NCBI GenBank assembly: GCA_020445255.1 | Contig: JAGRGY010000023.1 | Coordinates: 1-52,396 of the forward strand | DNA length: 52,396 nucleotides | DNA from: Gammaproteobacteria bacterium | GTDB taxonomy: Bacteria; Pseudomonadota; Gammaproteobacteria; Chromatiales; Chromatiaceae | Reading direction: 5' to 3' | In this document: positions 1 to 8,122 of the stretch, one piece after another | How the letters are laid out: each line of letters begins with the position of its first letter | Numbering within the stretch: position 1 is the first letter of the stretch | Notes under the pieces: generated by a model | What the model saw: only the letters and a program-made list of their open reading frames with translations | Database searches by the model: none | What the model was told of the DNA's origin: nothing | Program-made: the position numbers and the translations under genes

Positions 1-592
1 ACACGACCAGATCGACCGCGCTGCCTGCGCCAACACTGGCACCGCTCGCTGGATCCTGGCTGATGACGTCACCGGCGGGTACGACGTCGCTGTTCGCGGT
101 CGTCACGCTGCCCACCACGAGGCCCGCACCGGTGATCGCCGACTCGGCGGCCCCCTGCGACTGGCCCACCACGTTCGGTACCAAGACGGCATCGACCACG
201 GCACACCGGGCATTCGTGCACTGCAACGTGCAGATGCGTGCATCGTAGGCGTTGACCACGCCATTACCGTCGGCATCCGCTGGATCATCGGGTACGGCCG
301 CGGGCTGGTTGCGCCGGGCCATGATGGCGTTGATGTCCATTCGATCGACGTCGCCGTCCGCATCGACATCGCATGCCAATCCGACCGCTTGGGCACTCGG
401 AACCACGAGATCCAGAAGGCCGCCGACCGCATAGGCCAGCCGATACGCGGTCCCCTGCCCGTCGGCGCCGCCCGGAACCACGGGTGGCGCGGTGATCGCG
501 CCCGCCAGCAGCAACAAGGCAAACACGCCGAAGGCGCGTGTCAGCAACGAGGTCCGAACTGCATTCTCTTTTTTGGTCGGTTGTTCGTTCAT
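1..592 (-). CDS. Exported dockerin and PASTA domain protein (C-terminus beyond window)
   Basis: The reading frame is open from an ATG at 592 to the left edge, giving 197 visible residues. A hydrophobic stretch at about residues 14-35 looks like a signal peptide or anchor. Residues about 72-123 hold two Ca-binding dockerin-like loops, DVDADGDVDRMDIN and DADGNGVVNAYDA, each with the F-hand Asp/Asn pattern and a following helix. After them comes a PASTA-like repeat with the signature PNVVGQSQGAAESAI and the usual QDPASGASV ending. It starts 69 bases after the cohesin gene on the same strand, so the two are probably one transcript. Dockerins bind cohesins, so the neighbour is the obvious partner (inference). 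The number of PASTA repeats and any C-terminal catalytic domain cannot be seen. Confidence 0.8.
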   Translation of the reverse strand, partial: MNEQPTKKENAVRTSLLTRAFGVFALLLLAGAITAPPVVPGGADGQGTAYRLAYAVGGLLDLVVPSAQAVGLACDVDADGDVDRMDINAIMARRNQPAAVPDDPADADGNGVVNAYDARICTLQCTNARCAVVDAVLVPNVVGQSQGAAESAITGAGLVVGSVTTANSDVVPAGDVISQDPASGASVGAGSAVDLVV

Positions 593-660
593 GGCTGGTC
601 CTTTCGGGTTCTGTGCAGCTGCACGAGCCAGGGCCGACGCTGGGGCCGGCTCACGGGCGA

Positions 661-1377
661 TCAGCGGTAGGATGCCGTCGCTGCTTTGGCGGCCGACGGC
701 ATACCGGTCTGCGCGTCGAAGCGCCTCGCACGGTTGCCGAACGCGCCCAACGCGGCGAGGCCGGACAACATCAGAAGAAGGGGTGCCGGTGACGGCATCG
801 CTGTGGGTTCCACTCCCCGGATCACTGCGCCGTCTATTGCGGCGATCTCCAGGGCGTCACCGAATGCGTCACTCAGGGCATTGACACTCCCAATGGCAAC
901 CTCGGTGCTGTCACCGAAGGCCAGGTCGGTCACCATGAAATCCAGCGTGGCCAGGACGAAACTGCCGGGCTGGACGTCGTCGAGGAATGGGGGGAGACAC
1001 ACGAAACACGAGCCTGCATCGGCCTCGAGAAAACTGAGTTCGGCGAGATTGATGACGCCGCCTCCCAGATCCCCAAAACTGAAATCGGCGGCCTCGAACA
1101 GGCCGAGATCGCCCAGGAAGCCGCCCAGTGCATAACCGCTGAACGTCAGCGCCGCCGGGTCGTACGCCACATCAATGTCGAAAGCCCCCAGCGAATCCGG
1201 CGCGAAATCGCCCAGTCCATCCACGACCAGATCGATGCTGACCGTCTGGCCAACGGCAGCGGTCTGGCTGCTCGGCGTAAGACCCAACATGACGGCGCCA
1301 GCAGAGTTTGCGGTATACAGGAGCAGGGCGACCAGGCAGCTGACCGCCAGACGGTCGGCGCGAAGCAGGGGCGACAT
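661..1377 (-). CDS. Exported cohesin-domain protein with PEP-CTERM-like tail
   Basis: The protein has 238 residues. The start at 1377 is chosen because GAGGAT lies 6 bases upstream; an ATG at 1419 would add 14 residues with no clear ribosome site. A signal peptide (SCLVALLLYTANSAGA) is followed by a cohesin-type beta sandwich at about residues 29-190, including the typical LGAFDIDVAYDPAALTFSGY strand. The C-terminus has PSPAPLLLMLSGLAALGAF then NRARR: a Pro-rich motif, a membrane span and a basic end, which is a PEP-CTERM-like sorting signal. The protein is therefore expected to be exported and either processed by an exosortase or held at the membrane. It precedes the dockerin gene on the same strand. 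Cohesin modules outside cellulosomes are known in many bacteria, and their roles are mostly unknown. Confidence 0.8.
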   Translation of the reverse strand: MSPLLRADRLAVSCLVALLLYTANSAGAVMLGLTPSSQTAAVGQTVSIDLVVDGLGDFAPDSLGAFDIDVAYDPAALTFSGYALGGFLGDLGLFEAADFSFGDLGGGVINLAELSFLEADAGSCFVCLPPFLDDVQPGSFVLATLDFMVTDLAFGDSTEVAIGSVNALSDAFGDALEIAAIDGAVIRGVEPTAMPSPAPLLLMLSGLAALGAFGNRARRFDAQTGMPSAAKAATASYR

Positions 1378-2048
1378 AGCGAGATCCTCGTTCTTGTGCG
1401 TTTTTCTCGTGTCCTCCATGCAAGGGTCGAACCAACTGAATTTTTTTTAAAAACTCAACTGTTTATCGATTACGCAATTGCGTTGAGAGGGCAATCTGTA
1501 AAATCTGTTGACATCCGCGCATTGCCCGTCGGGTTGTTTTGCGACACCTTCGCAGAATCAACCCCACGTCCGATCAACGCAATGCCCCCGCGCGTCCGGG
1601 ACGTGCCGATGCGATTCGGCCATGGCGCGCGCGGACGTCGGCGTGCACCCAGAGGCAGGCACAGGCGTCCGGCAGACGGTCATCGTCTTCGTGGTGCCGT
1701 CCGCCGTACCGACAATCGCGCCAACCCCATTCGTCTACACCCCGTACGTTCGACAGCGGCGCAACCCCTGCGCGTGTTCGTCGCCGCTGCGTCGACACGC
1801 CGGGCCGTGATGCTGGGGGCCTTTGCCGCGCGTATGCGGTTCGAAGCGGCGTCGAATGTCGAGAAAGCCCACGGGAGCCACTCGCTTCCTGCTACCTGCG
1901 GTAGGCCATGACAGATTGCGTCTCGATTTCGTCCCTGTTGCGCTACGGCACCAGGCAACCGTTTCACCCATGCCCACTGACCGGCCAACGCTGGTCGCCG
2001 CGAAACCCGGCGTACCGATCAGAAGGGTGCCACGCTTCGAGGCTGCGA
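1378..2048. other. Gene-free stretch upstream of the cohesin gene
   Basis: No reading frame here looks like protein; the frames present have unnatural composition. The part near 1430-1510 is strikingly AT-rich for this genome and holds a poly-T/poly-A run and nested inverted repeats (annotated separately). It is the likely promoter region of the cohesin-dockerin pair. The remaining part up to 2048 is G+C-rich and I see nothing in it. Confidence 0.5.
1454..1487. promoter_or_regulatory. Nested inverted repeats in AT-rich upstream region
   Basis: A perfect 12-base palindrome ACGCAATTGCGT lies at 1472-1483. It sits inside a wider inverted repeat, CTCAAC at 1454-1459 and GTTGAG at 1482-1487. The site is about 80-110 bases upstream of the cohesin start codon, within the only AT-rich patch nearby, where an operator would be expected. 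No regulator is recognised. Confidence 0.35.
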
Positions 2049-2726
2049 TCAGCGCGTCGTCTCGTGCGTCCACGTGCCGGGTGCGCGCACCTTCCCCTCC
2101 ATGGCGTAGAAATTCAGCAACGCCTCGATATCGTCCTGCGACAGCGACCTGACCGCGCGCAACATGCGCTTCGGCACCTTGCGTTTGCCGCCGAGGATGT
2201 TGTCGAACTGGCGGCGCAGGTAGGGGGTCCACTGGCCCGCGAGGATGGCCGCATCATCGAGCGGCGAGGCGCCGTTCTCGCTGTGGCACTTCTCGCATTT
2301 CTTGTCGTGGATCGCGGCGCCCCGGCGAGCCAGTTCCTCGTCCGCCTCCTGCAGCGCGGGCTTGAACGGCAGCGCCGAATAGTAGTCGGCCAGAATCGTC
2401 ACGGAATCGTCATTCAATCTGAGCGCGATTTCATTCATTCTCAGGTATTCATCGGGAAGATTGCGCAGGCGCAGTGCCAGCGCGGTTCGCTTGAATCTGC
2501 GAAACGATTCCATGGTCTCGTGAAACCCTTCACGCGAGAATCCGGCGATGATCGGCACCTCGGGCTTCACGCTGTAGCCGTCTTCGCCGTGGCATTTCTC
2601 GCACAGCCTGACCAGACGATGCAGTTCATCGGCGGCCGTTGGGTGGCTGCCGAGCGACAACACCGCCGCGATGGCGAGGAGCCATCCCTTTGTGTTCCTG
2701 TCCGCGTTCAGGCAACTGGCCATCAT
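2049..2726 (-). CDS. Periplasmic di-haem cytochrome c (cytochrome c4/c553-like)
   Basis: The protein has 225 residues from the ATG at 2726, which is preceded by GGGAAGGG; a longer frame up to 2810 lacks a ribosome site. An N-terminal signal peptide (GWLLAIAAVLSLG) is followed by two class I cytochrome c domains. Each has a CEKCH haem-attachment motif, at about residues 42-46 and 144-148. Size and double-domain plan match cytochrome c4-type electron carriers, which pass electrons to terminal oxidases or reductases. Distal Met ligands are not certain: candidates follow each haem site, but the second domain has few Met residues (RMLRAV). No oxidase or reductase gene is adjacent. Confidence 0.8.
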   Translation of the reverse strand: MMASCLNADRNTKGWLLAIAAVLSLGSHPTAADELHRLVRLCEKCHGEDGYSVKPEVPIIAGFSREGFHETMESFRRFKRTALALRLRNLPDEYLRMNEIALRLNDDSVTILADYYSALPFKPALQEADEELARRGAAIHDKKCEKCHSENGASPLDDAAILAGQWTPYLRRQFDNILGGKRKVPKRMLRAVRSLSQDDIEALLNFYAMEGKVRAPGTWTHETTR

Positions 2727-3063
2727 GACCCTTCCCGGCAGAATATTCGGCATGTTGTCGAAGTATTGCATAAATGCGGCACCACCCATTTGTCGCATGG
2801 CAACCGCCACTGCAGTCCGCCGCAGCCATTCGATGCGCAGGACCTGAGTTAGGCCGCGAACACAGCGAAAAGGTGAGCCGTTTTGCCGGCACGCGCCCCG
2901 CGACCGGCAGGCCGGCCGAACGCGAACGCGTCAGCAGCGGTCGATGCGACCGCCGCGGCGACGCTGGAGCGCACCATGGGACGCTGTCAAAACGACGTTG
3001 GCCGCACAATAATGTAGCGGAGCGCGGCACCCGGTTGCGCCGCGCAGGCAAGGCGAAACAACC
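2727..3063. other. Divergent intergenic region, no gene seen
   Basis: This 337-base stretch separates the cytochrome c gene (minus) from the Mut7-C gene (plus) and must hold both promoters. I find no convincing reading frame or RNA. A modest AT-richer segment (AATAATG near 3008) could serve as a -10 region for the plus-strand gene. Confidence 0.35.
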
Positions 3064-3585
3064 ATGCGATTCGTCTGCGACGAGATGCTGAAACGCCTCG
3101 GACAGTGGCTGCGCGTTGCCGGTTATGACGTGCTGATTCTGGCCGACGGCAGCGTCGACCGCCTGCTGGTCGACCGCGCGCGTGCCGAACACAGAGTGCT
3201 GTTGAGCAGCGACCGCAAACTGGCGGAGCACCGGGATGCACGTTCGCTGCTCGTGCTGCTCGAATGCCAGGGACTCGATGACTGCGTCGCCGCGCTCAAC
3301 CGCCGCATGCCTATCGACTGGCTGCACCGGCCATTCAGCCGCTGCATGGTCTGCAACACGCCGTTGGACGACGCAGACGACGAACAGCGCCGACAGCTGC
3401 CGGACGGTGCACGCGAGTCCGCGCATCGTGTGTGCTGGTGCCCGACTTGCCGCCAGTTGTTCTGGCACGGCAGCCACGTCGATCGCATGCACGAACGCCT
3501 CGAACGCTGGCACAGCGATGCCGCACGCCTGCACACCGCCGACTTCAGTTGCGGACGAAACGCAGGAAGTACTGGCCCTGCATGA
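3064..3585 (+). CDS. Mut7-C family RNase (PIN-like) protein with zinc ribbon
   Basis: The protein has 173 residues and matches the Mut7-C RNAse domain family (once DUF82). The N-terminal MRFVCDEMLKRLGQWLRVAG carries the conserved acidic residue and Leu/Gly pattern, followed by LSSDRKL. A C-terminal zinc-ribbon-like set of Cys pairs is present (CMVCN and CWCPTC). Family members have a PIN-like nuclease fold and are predicted to cut RNA; the substrate is unknown. The gene is monocistronic. Its last 41 bases overlap, tail to tail, the end of the methyltransferase gene on the other strand, so the final residues may be recently extended. Confidence 0.75.
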   Translation: MRFVCDEMLKRLGQWLRVAGYDVLILADGSVDRLLVDRARAEHRVLLSSDRKLAEHRDARSLLVLLECQGLDDCVAALNRRMPIDWLHRPFSRCMVCNTPLDDADDEQRRQLPDGARESAHRVCWCPTCRQLFWHGSHVDRMHERLERWHSDAARLHTADFSCGRNAGSTGPA

Positions 3586-4282
3586 ACTCAGGATGTTCAC
3601 GCAGCGCGAAACCCGCGGCCTCGATCTCCGCCGTCACCTCGGCCTCGCCGGCACGCACGTGCCGCATGACCCACGGGTTGCTGCGTCCGGGTTCGCGCCG
3701 GAAATCGATGACGACCAGCTCGCCGCCGGGCACCAGCGCGGCATGAATGCTCGCCAGCATCGATCGCGGGTATTCAAAGTGATGATACGTGTCGCTGACG
3801 AACACCAGGTCGACGCTGCCGACGGGCAGGCCGACACCGCGCTGGTCATTGACCACGCCGCTGACGTTGCCGAGCCCGTCGTCACGCGCGCGTCCCACGA
3901 CAGAGTTTACGAAGTTGCGCGCAATGTCGACCGCGTAGACATGTCCGCTCGACCCAACCGCGCGCGCCATCATCAAAGTAAAAAATCCGGTACCGGCACC
4001 GACGTCGGCGACCCGCTGGCCGGGACGCAGACGCAGCTCACGAATGATGTCGTCGCGCCGGTCCCACACCTCGCGCCCGTCGCGCTCGAACACGCCGCGC
4101 CACTGCGATACGTCGGGATCGACGTAGTTGTGATTGATGCCCGGGTTGACGTTCTGCTCGGCGAATACAGCCCACGTCGGACACACCAACAGCAACACAA
4201 GCAAACCGAATGGTCCCGACAGAAGACGCGTGGCGCGCACGCCGCGGATCGGTCGCGAAGCCCTGCGCCAGCAAGACATCAT
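3545..4282 (-). CDS. Exported SAM-dependent class I methyltransferase
   Basis: The protein has 245 residues. Motif I (VADVGAGTGFFTLMMAR) lies at about residue 90, followed by YAVDIA (motif post-I) and a Rossmann methyltransferase core to the end. Unusually, residues about 18-41 form a hydrophobic segment ending in a signal-peptide-like CPTWAVFA, so the enzyme appears to be secreted or anchored in the inner membrane. SAM is cytoplasmic, which makes this odd. The start ATG overlaps the stop of the upstream dioxygenase by 4 bases (ATGA), implying translational coupling. The substrate is unknown. The 3' end overlaps the convergent Mut7-C gene by 41 bases. Confidence 0.8.
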   Translation of the reverse strand: MMSCWRRASRPIRGVRATRLLSGPFGLLVLLLVCPTWAVFAEQNVNPGINHNYVDPDVSQWRGVFERDGREVWDRRDDIIRELRLRPGQRVADVGAGTGFFTLMMARAVGSSGHVYAVDIARNFVNSVVGRARDDGLGNVSGVVNDQRGVGLPVGSVDLVFVSDTYHHFEYPRSMLASIHAALVPGGELVVIDFRREPGRSNPWVMRHVRAGEAEVTAEIEAAGFALREHPEFMQGQYFLRFVRN

Positions 4283-4902
4283 GTGTCGAGCACGATGTCC
4301 CAGCGCGCCTGCAGTGCCGGCTCGCCGGCGACCGACGCGAACGGCACCGTCACCAGGCCGCGCTGTTCCTCGGGTATGCGCCGATACAGGAAGTCTTCGG
4401 CATTGCCTGCCTCGCCGGCGACATACAACTGGGTCACGAAGGGCTCGCTGTCGAGGCCGTACACCGCTACGTGGATGTGCGGCGTGCGCCCGGGATAGCG
4501 CACCGGCCTGATGGTCAGAAACCGGTAGCGCCCGTCTTCATCGGTCACCGCGTGCCCCAGCCCCTGGAAGCCCGGATCGATCGGCGCGCGACCCGGGTCG
4601 CGCGAATGGCGATAACGACCGTTGGCATCGCACTGCCAGATCTCGACACGCTGACCCGACAGTGCATGACCGTTGCGGTCGAGCAGCCGACCACGCAGGT
4701 CGGTCACCTCACCGAGCGCCGGCTGCGGACGTCCGGAGACATGCACCAGGTCATTGTCGTCGTCGAGCGGGTAGTCGTCCGGGTAGAAGGGACCGGCGGT
4801 CTGTCTCGGCGTCGGCACCGCGGCGCCGGCCAGGCGCGGCAGGGTACAGGCCGCGACCAGACCGACCGCGGCTCGCAACCAGGCACGTCTGGAAAGTTGC
4901 AT
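4279..4902 (-). CDS. Exported intradiol ring-cleavage dioxygenase-like protein
   Basis: The protein has 207 residues, with a strong GGAGG site before the start. The N-terminus MQLSRRAWLRAAVGLVAA resembles a twin-arginine signal peptide, followed by a cleavage site near LAGA. The core matches the protocatechuate 3,4-dioxygenase beta-sandwich family: RQTAGPFYPDD, EIWQCDANGRYRHS and RYPGRTPHIHV. The non-haem Fe(III) ligands are predicted as Tyr97, Tyr136, His142 and His144. Short secreted members of this family are known, but their substrates are mostly unproven. It is first in a two-gene unit with the exported methyltransferase. Confidence 0.8.
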   Translation of the reverse strand: MQLSRRAWLRAAVGLVAACTLPRLAGAAVPTPRQTAGPFYPDDYPLDDDNDLVHVSGRPQPALGEVTDLRGRLLDRNGHALSGQRVEIWQCDANGRYRHSRDPGRAPIDPGFQGLGHAVTDEDGRYRFLTIRPVRYPGRTPHIHVAVYGLDSEPFVTQLYVAGEAGNAEDFLYRRIPEEQRGLVTVPFASVAGEPALQARWDIVLDT

Positions 4903-5163
4903 GGGATCCTCCCGCGGTCGCGAGCGTATCGGTGCAGGCTAGCGCCACTGACCGGTGGTGGAAACCCCGTGCAATCCGCGCGGATGGCGTGGGAATCCCG
5001 CTGGCGCCGCCGCCAACGCCGGGTGCAGACTGGCATGTGGACGGCGAGTGCGTTGTGCTGCCCCGTCAATGCACCGAGTAGCCAGCGTCACTTCGCCGCG
5101 ACACGCACTCGGCCGGCCGCAGGCCCCCGCTGTAACATCCACGCGCGCCAGAGGACAAACGGC

Positions 5164-5538
5164 ATGACCAGACACCCCGGACACACGGCCCAGACGGCAT
5201 GGCTGCGCCGGTTGCCGGGCAGTGTGCGCAGCGTCCCCGGACTGGAGTGGATGATCCTGCGCCGCATGCCGCGCGCCGTCGCATTGGCGACAGCGGCCCC
5301 GCTGCTGATTGCGTTGCTGGCGATCGGACTGCACGACGCGGACACCGCTCTCGCGTTCGAGCGCTTCCGCAGCGATGTCACGATCCTGCTGATCGCCGTG
5401 CTCGCCACGCTGTGGACCGCGGCCTTCACGCTTGCAATCGGCTGCCTGATCGTCGTGGTCATGAAAGGCCCCGCATACGTCGCCGACGCCTACGAGCTGC
5501 GAGATGCCGAAAGCCCGGATGCGCGACACGGGACCTGA
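5164..5538 (+). CDS. Small two-span inner-membrane protein, function unknown
   Basis: The protein has 124 residues. The ATG at 5164 is preceded by AGAGGA at good spacing; the frame is open further upstream but without a ribosome site. Two hydrophobic segments (about residues 37-56 and 70-98) flank a short loop, and the tail MKGPAYVADAYELRD is of a kind I associate with small conserved membrane proteins of gammaproteobacteria. No function is recognised. It ends 74 bases before mgtE and may be co-transcribed with it. Confidence 0.65.
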   Translation: MTRHPGHTAQTAWLRRLPGSVRSVPGLEWMILRRMPRAVALATAAPLLIALLAIGLHDADTALAFERFRSDVTILLIAVLATLWTAAFTLAIGCLIVVVMKGPAYVADAYELRDAESPDARHGT

Positions 5539-5612
5539 ACCGGGCTCACCGCACACCACCCGATTGACCGCTACACTCGCCGCAGCCGAATCCCGCAAGG
5601 CGAGCCGATGCC

Positions 5613-7052
5613 ATGCCTGACCAGCCGCAACACGTCATCAATCCCGCACATGCGCTGCAGCATGTACGCGACATCCTCAAGGCCCAAACCGTCGAGCGTG
5701 AACTCGCCACGCGCAGTGCAGGTCCGCGCGGGCAACTGCAGATCGACCTCTTGAAGCGACAACAACGTGGCCTGCTGTGGCGCGAGATCAACCGCCTGCA
5801 TCCGGCCGACATCGCCTTCGTGCTCGAGAACCTGCCGCTGGATGAGCGGCATGCGGTCTGGTCGCAGGTCGGGTCGCGCCACAACGGCGCGGTACTGCTC
5901 GAGGTCAACGATGCCGTGCGCGAGGGCCTGCTGGCATGGATGGACGATGATGCGGTGTTCGACGCGACCGATCACCTCGATGGCGACGAGATCGCCGATC
6001 TGGTGCCCGAGCTTCCCGAAGACGTGGTACCGGGCGTCATGGAGCGCCTGGACCCGCTCCGCCGCCATCGCGTCGAGTCGGCGCTGGCCTTTCCCGCCGG
6101 CAGCGTCGGCAGCCTGATGGAGCTCGACGCGCCCGCGGTGCGTGCCGACGTCACGCTCGACGTGGTGCTGCGCTGGCTGCGACGGCGCGGTCATCTGCCA
6201 CCGGGCGTCGACATGCTGCCGGTGGTCGACCGCACGCGCGCGCTGCGCGGGATCCTGCGCCTCGATCGTCTACTCACCCGTCCCGGCGACGAACCGGTCG
6301 AGACGCACATGCAGCGCGACGCGGTCTTCCTGCGCAGCACCGACACACTCGCCGACGCGGCCAGCGTGTTCGAACGCTACGACCTGGTCGCGGCGCCGGT
6401 CACCAACCAGCATGGCCAGCTGCTGGGGCTGCTGAAGGTCGAGGCCGTGGTCGACCATTTCCAGGCGCTGGGTGCGAGCGGCCTGCTCAGCCAGGCCGGC
6501 CTGCGCGACGAGGAGGACCTGTTTGCGCCGGTCTGGCGTTCGGCACGCAACCGCGGCCTTTGGCTGGCACTGAACCTGGTCACGGCGTTCGTCGCCTCGC
6601 GCGTGATCGGCCAGTTCGAACACGCGATCACGCAGGTCGTCGCGCTCGCCGCGCTGATGCCGATCGTCGCCGCCGTGGGCGGCAATACCGGCAACCAGAC
6701 GCTGGCCCTGGTGATCCGCGGCTATGCGCTGAACCGCATCAGCGACGGCATGCTGCGCCGGCTGTTGCTGAAGGAGACGGTGGTGGGCCTGGTGAACGGC
6801 ATGGTCTGGGGGGGCACGATGGCGCTGGTGACGCTGGCCGTGTACGGCAGCCCGCCGCTGGCATTGATCATGTTTGCGGCGATGGTGCTGACCCTGACGG
6901 TCGCCGCGCTGGCCGGTGCGGCGACGCCCACGGTCCTGCGCGCCCTTGGACAGGACCCCGCCTACGGCAGCGCGATCCTGGTCACCGGGATCACCGACAG
7001 CCTGGGCTTTTTCATCTTCCTCGGCCTGGCCACCCTGTTCATCGTCAATTGA
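5613..7052 (+). CDS. mgtE: MgtE-type magnesium transporter
   Basis: The protein has 479 residues, normal for the family. An N-terminal helical domain of the kind that senses Mg (about residues 25-145) with the LHPADIAFVLENLP motif is followed by two CBS modules (about 147-275). Five transmembrane helices form the C-terminal channel, with the conserved GGNTGNQ motif and a TDSLGF segment carrying the pore Asp. MgtE imports Mg2+ (and Co2+) and is gated by cytoplasmic Mg through the N and CBS domains. No Mg riboswitch is evident in the short upstream gap. Confidence 0.93.
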   Translation: MPDQPQHVINPAHALQHVRDILKAQTVERELATRSAGPRGQLQIDLLKRQQRGLLWREINRLHPADIAFVLENLPLDERHAVWSQVGSRHNGAVLLEVNDAVREGLLAWMDDDAVFDATDHLDGDEIADLVPELPEDVVPGVMERLDPLRRHRVESALAFPAGSVGSLMELDAPAVRADVTLDVVLRWLRRRGHLPPGVDMLPVVDRTRALRGILRLDRLLTRPGDEPVETHMQRDAVFLRSTDTLADAASVFERYDLVAAPVTNQHGQLLGLLKVEAVVDHFQALGASGLLSQAGLRDEEDLFAPVWRSARNRGLWLALNLVTAFVASRVIGQFEHAITQVVALAALMPIVAAVGGNTGNQTLALVIRGYALNRISDGMLRRLLLKETVVGLVNGMVWGGTMALVTLAVYGSPPLALIMFAAMVLTLTVAALAGAATPTVLRALGQDPAYGSAILVTGITDSLGFFIFLGLATLFIVN

Positions 7053-7091
7053 CCGCACAAGCAGCGAATCTAAGGACTGAACCCGACAATC

Positions 7092-7125
7092 CGCCAGCGG
7101 TCACAGACACGCCGTTCAGCTGGCG
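7092..7125. repeat. Inverted repeat after mgtE
   Basis: Arms CGCCAGC and GCTGGCG are separated by 20 bases, starting 40 bases after the mgtE stop. It could be a weak terminator or attenuator, but it has no T-run and a long loop. Confidence 0.25.
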
Positions 7126-7250
7126 TTAAGCTTAGACACGGTTCAATGAAGGTCGGCCAGCGGCAATCCCACCCGACCGCCTGCGGCGCAGCGCGGTCAG
7201 ATGTGGCGCGGATGCCGGGGCCGGGACAGCAGACAGAGGAAGACAGTGAG

Positions 7251-7946
7251 ATGAACACGACGATCCGTAACCTGGCGCTGGTCTGCGCCGTCACCGTCGC
7301 GGTCAGCGGGTGCGCGACGCAGAACGACCCGAATGAACGCGCCAAGGTCGGTGCCGCGGTCGGCGCCGTCGCCGGCGCCGTGCTCGGCCACCAGCTCGAC
7401 CACCGATCCGGCAAGTGGGTGGGCGCCGCCGTCGGGGCCCTCGCCGGCGCCGGGGTCGGTCACTACATGGACAACCAGCAGCAGGACTTCGAATCCACGA
7501 TGCAGCGTGAACGCGAAGCCAACGAGCTCGAGATCGAACGCCTGCGCGACGACACGCTCAAGCTGACCGTGGATTCCGAGGTCTCGTTCGACTTCGGCAA
7601 GGCCGATATCAAGCCGTCGTTCCGGCCGTCGCTCGACAAGCTGGCCCGACTGTTGCAGAAGTACGACCGCACCGTCGTTCACGTGGTCGGCCATACCGAC
7701 AGCATCGGCAGCGACAGCTACAACCAGGGCCTGTCGGAGCGGCGCGCGCTGAGCGTCGGCGACTACCTGGCCTCTTACGGTGTGCCGCGCGAGCGTCTGC
7801 GTACCGAGGGCCGCGGCGAGTCGGAGCCGCGCGCCGACAACGCGACCGAGGCCGGCCGGCAGTTGAACCGCCGCGTCGAGATCTTCGTCAAACCGATCGT
7901 CGAGGGACAGGAACAGCGCGCGTACGAGTCGCCGCGCTACTACTGA
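7251..7946 (+). CDS. OmpA-family outer-membrane lipoprotein (YiaD-like)
   Basis: The protein has 231 residues from the ATG at 7251. A lipoprotein signal ends in VSGC at about residue 20. Two Gly-rich glycine-zipper segments (AAVGAVAGAVLG and AAVGALAGAGVG) follow, then a coiled linker rich in Glu/Arg. The C-terminal OmpA domain (about residues 105-220) shows DFGKADIKPS, VVGHTDSIGSDSYNQGLSERRA and NRRVEI, the peptidoglycan-binding signature with its Asp and Arg. It probably tethers the outer membrane to peptidoglycan. The closest E. coli analogue is YiaD. It is a single gene. Confidence 0.88.
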   Translation: MNTTIRNLALVCAVTVAVSGCATQNDPNERAKVGAAVGAVAGAVLGHQLDHRSGKWVGAAVGALAGAGVGHYMDNQQQDFESTMQREREANELEIERLRDDTLKLTVDSEVSFDFGKADIKPSFRPSLDKLARLLQKYDRTVVHVVGHTDSIGSDSYNQGLSERRALSVGDYLASYGVPRERLRTEGRGESEPRADNATEAGRQLNRRVEIFVKPIVEGQEQRAYESPRYY

Positions 7947-7961
7947 TCAGGGAAGGAATTG

Positions 7962-7994
7962 GGTCCGCGGCCGGGAGGTTGAGGGTCGCGGACC
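7962..7994. repeat. Inverted repeat, possible terminator
   Basis: The 8-base arms GGTCCGCG and CGCGGACC pair perfectly across a 17-base loop, 15 bases after the OmpA-family stop codon. There is no T-tract, so it is only a candidate terminator. It also lies just downstream of the EAL relic read on the minus strand. Confidence 0.35.
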
Positions 7995-8000
7995 TGCCGA

Positions 8001-8107
8001 TCAGGCGATGTGGCGGCCCTTGCCCGGCTGCGTCGCCAGCCGCTCCGCGAAGGCCGCCGGCGAAACCGGCCGGCTGAAGTCGAACCCCCGATAGGCATCC
8101 GAACCGT
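8001..8107 (-). pseudogene. Relic of an EAL-domain C-terminus
   Basis: On the minus strand the frame ending at the stop codon 8001-8003 reads DAYRGFDFSRPVSPAAFAER, which resembles the last strand and helix of EAL (c-di-GMP phosphodiesterase) domains, usually written YQGFLFSRP. No start codon, catalytic EAL or other motif lies upstream; similarity stops after about 35 residues. It is best read as the leftover end of a deleted gene. It is short, so chance is not excluded. Confidence 0.45.
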
Positions 8108-8122
8108 TTTCTGAAGACAACG

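Noticed and set aside
1735..2232. A 165-residue open frame upstream of the cytochrome gene's end
   Set aside because: It overlaps the real cytochrome gene in another frame and has a shadow-like Arg/His-rich composition with no ribosome site.
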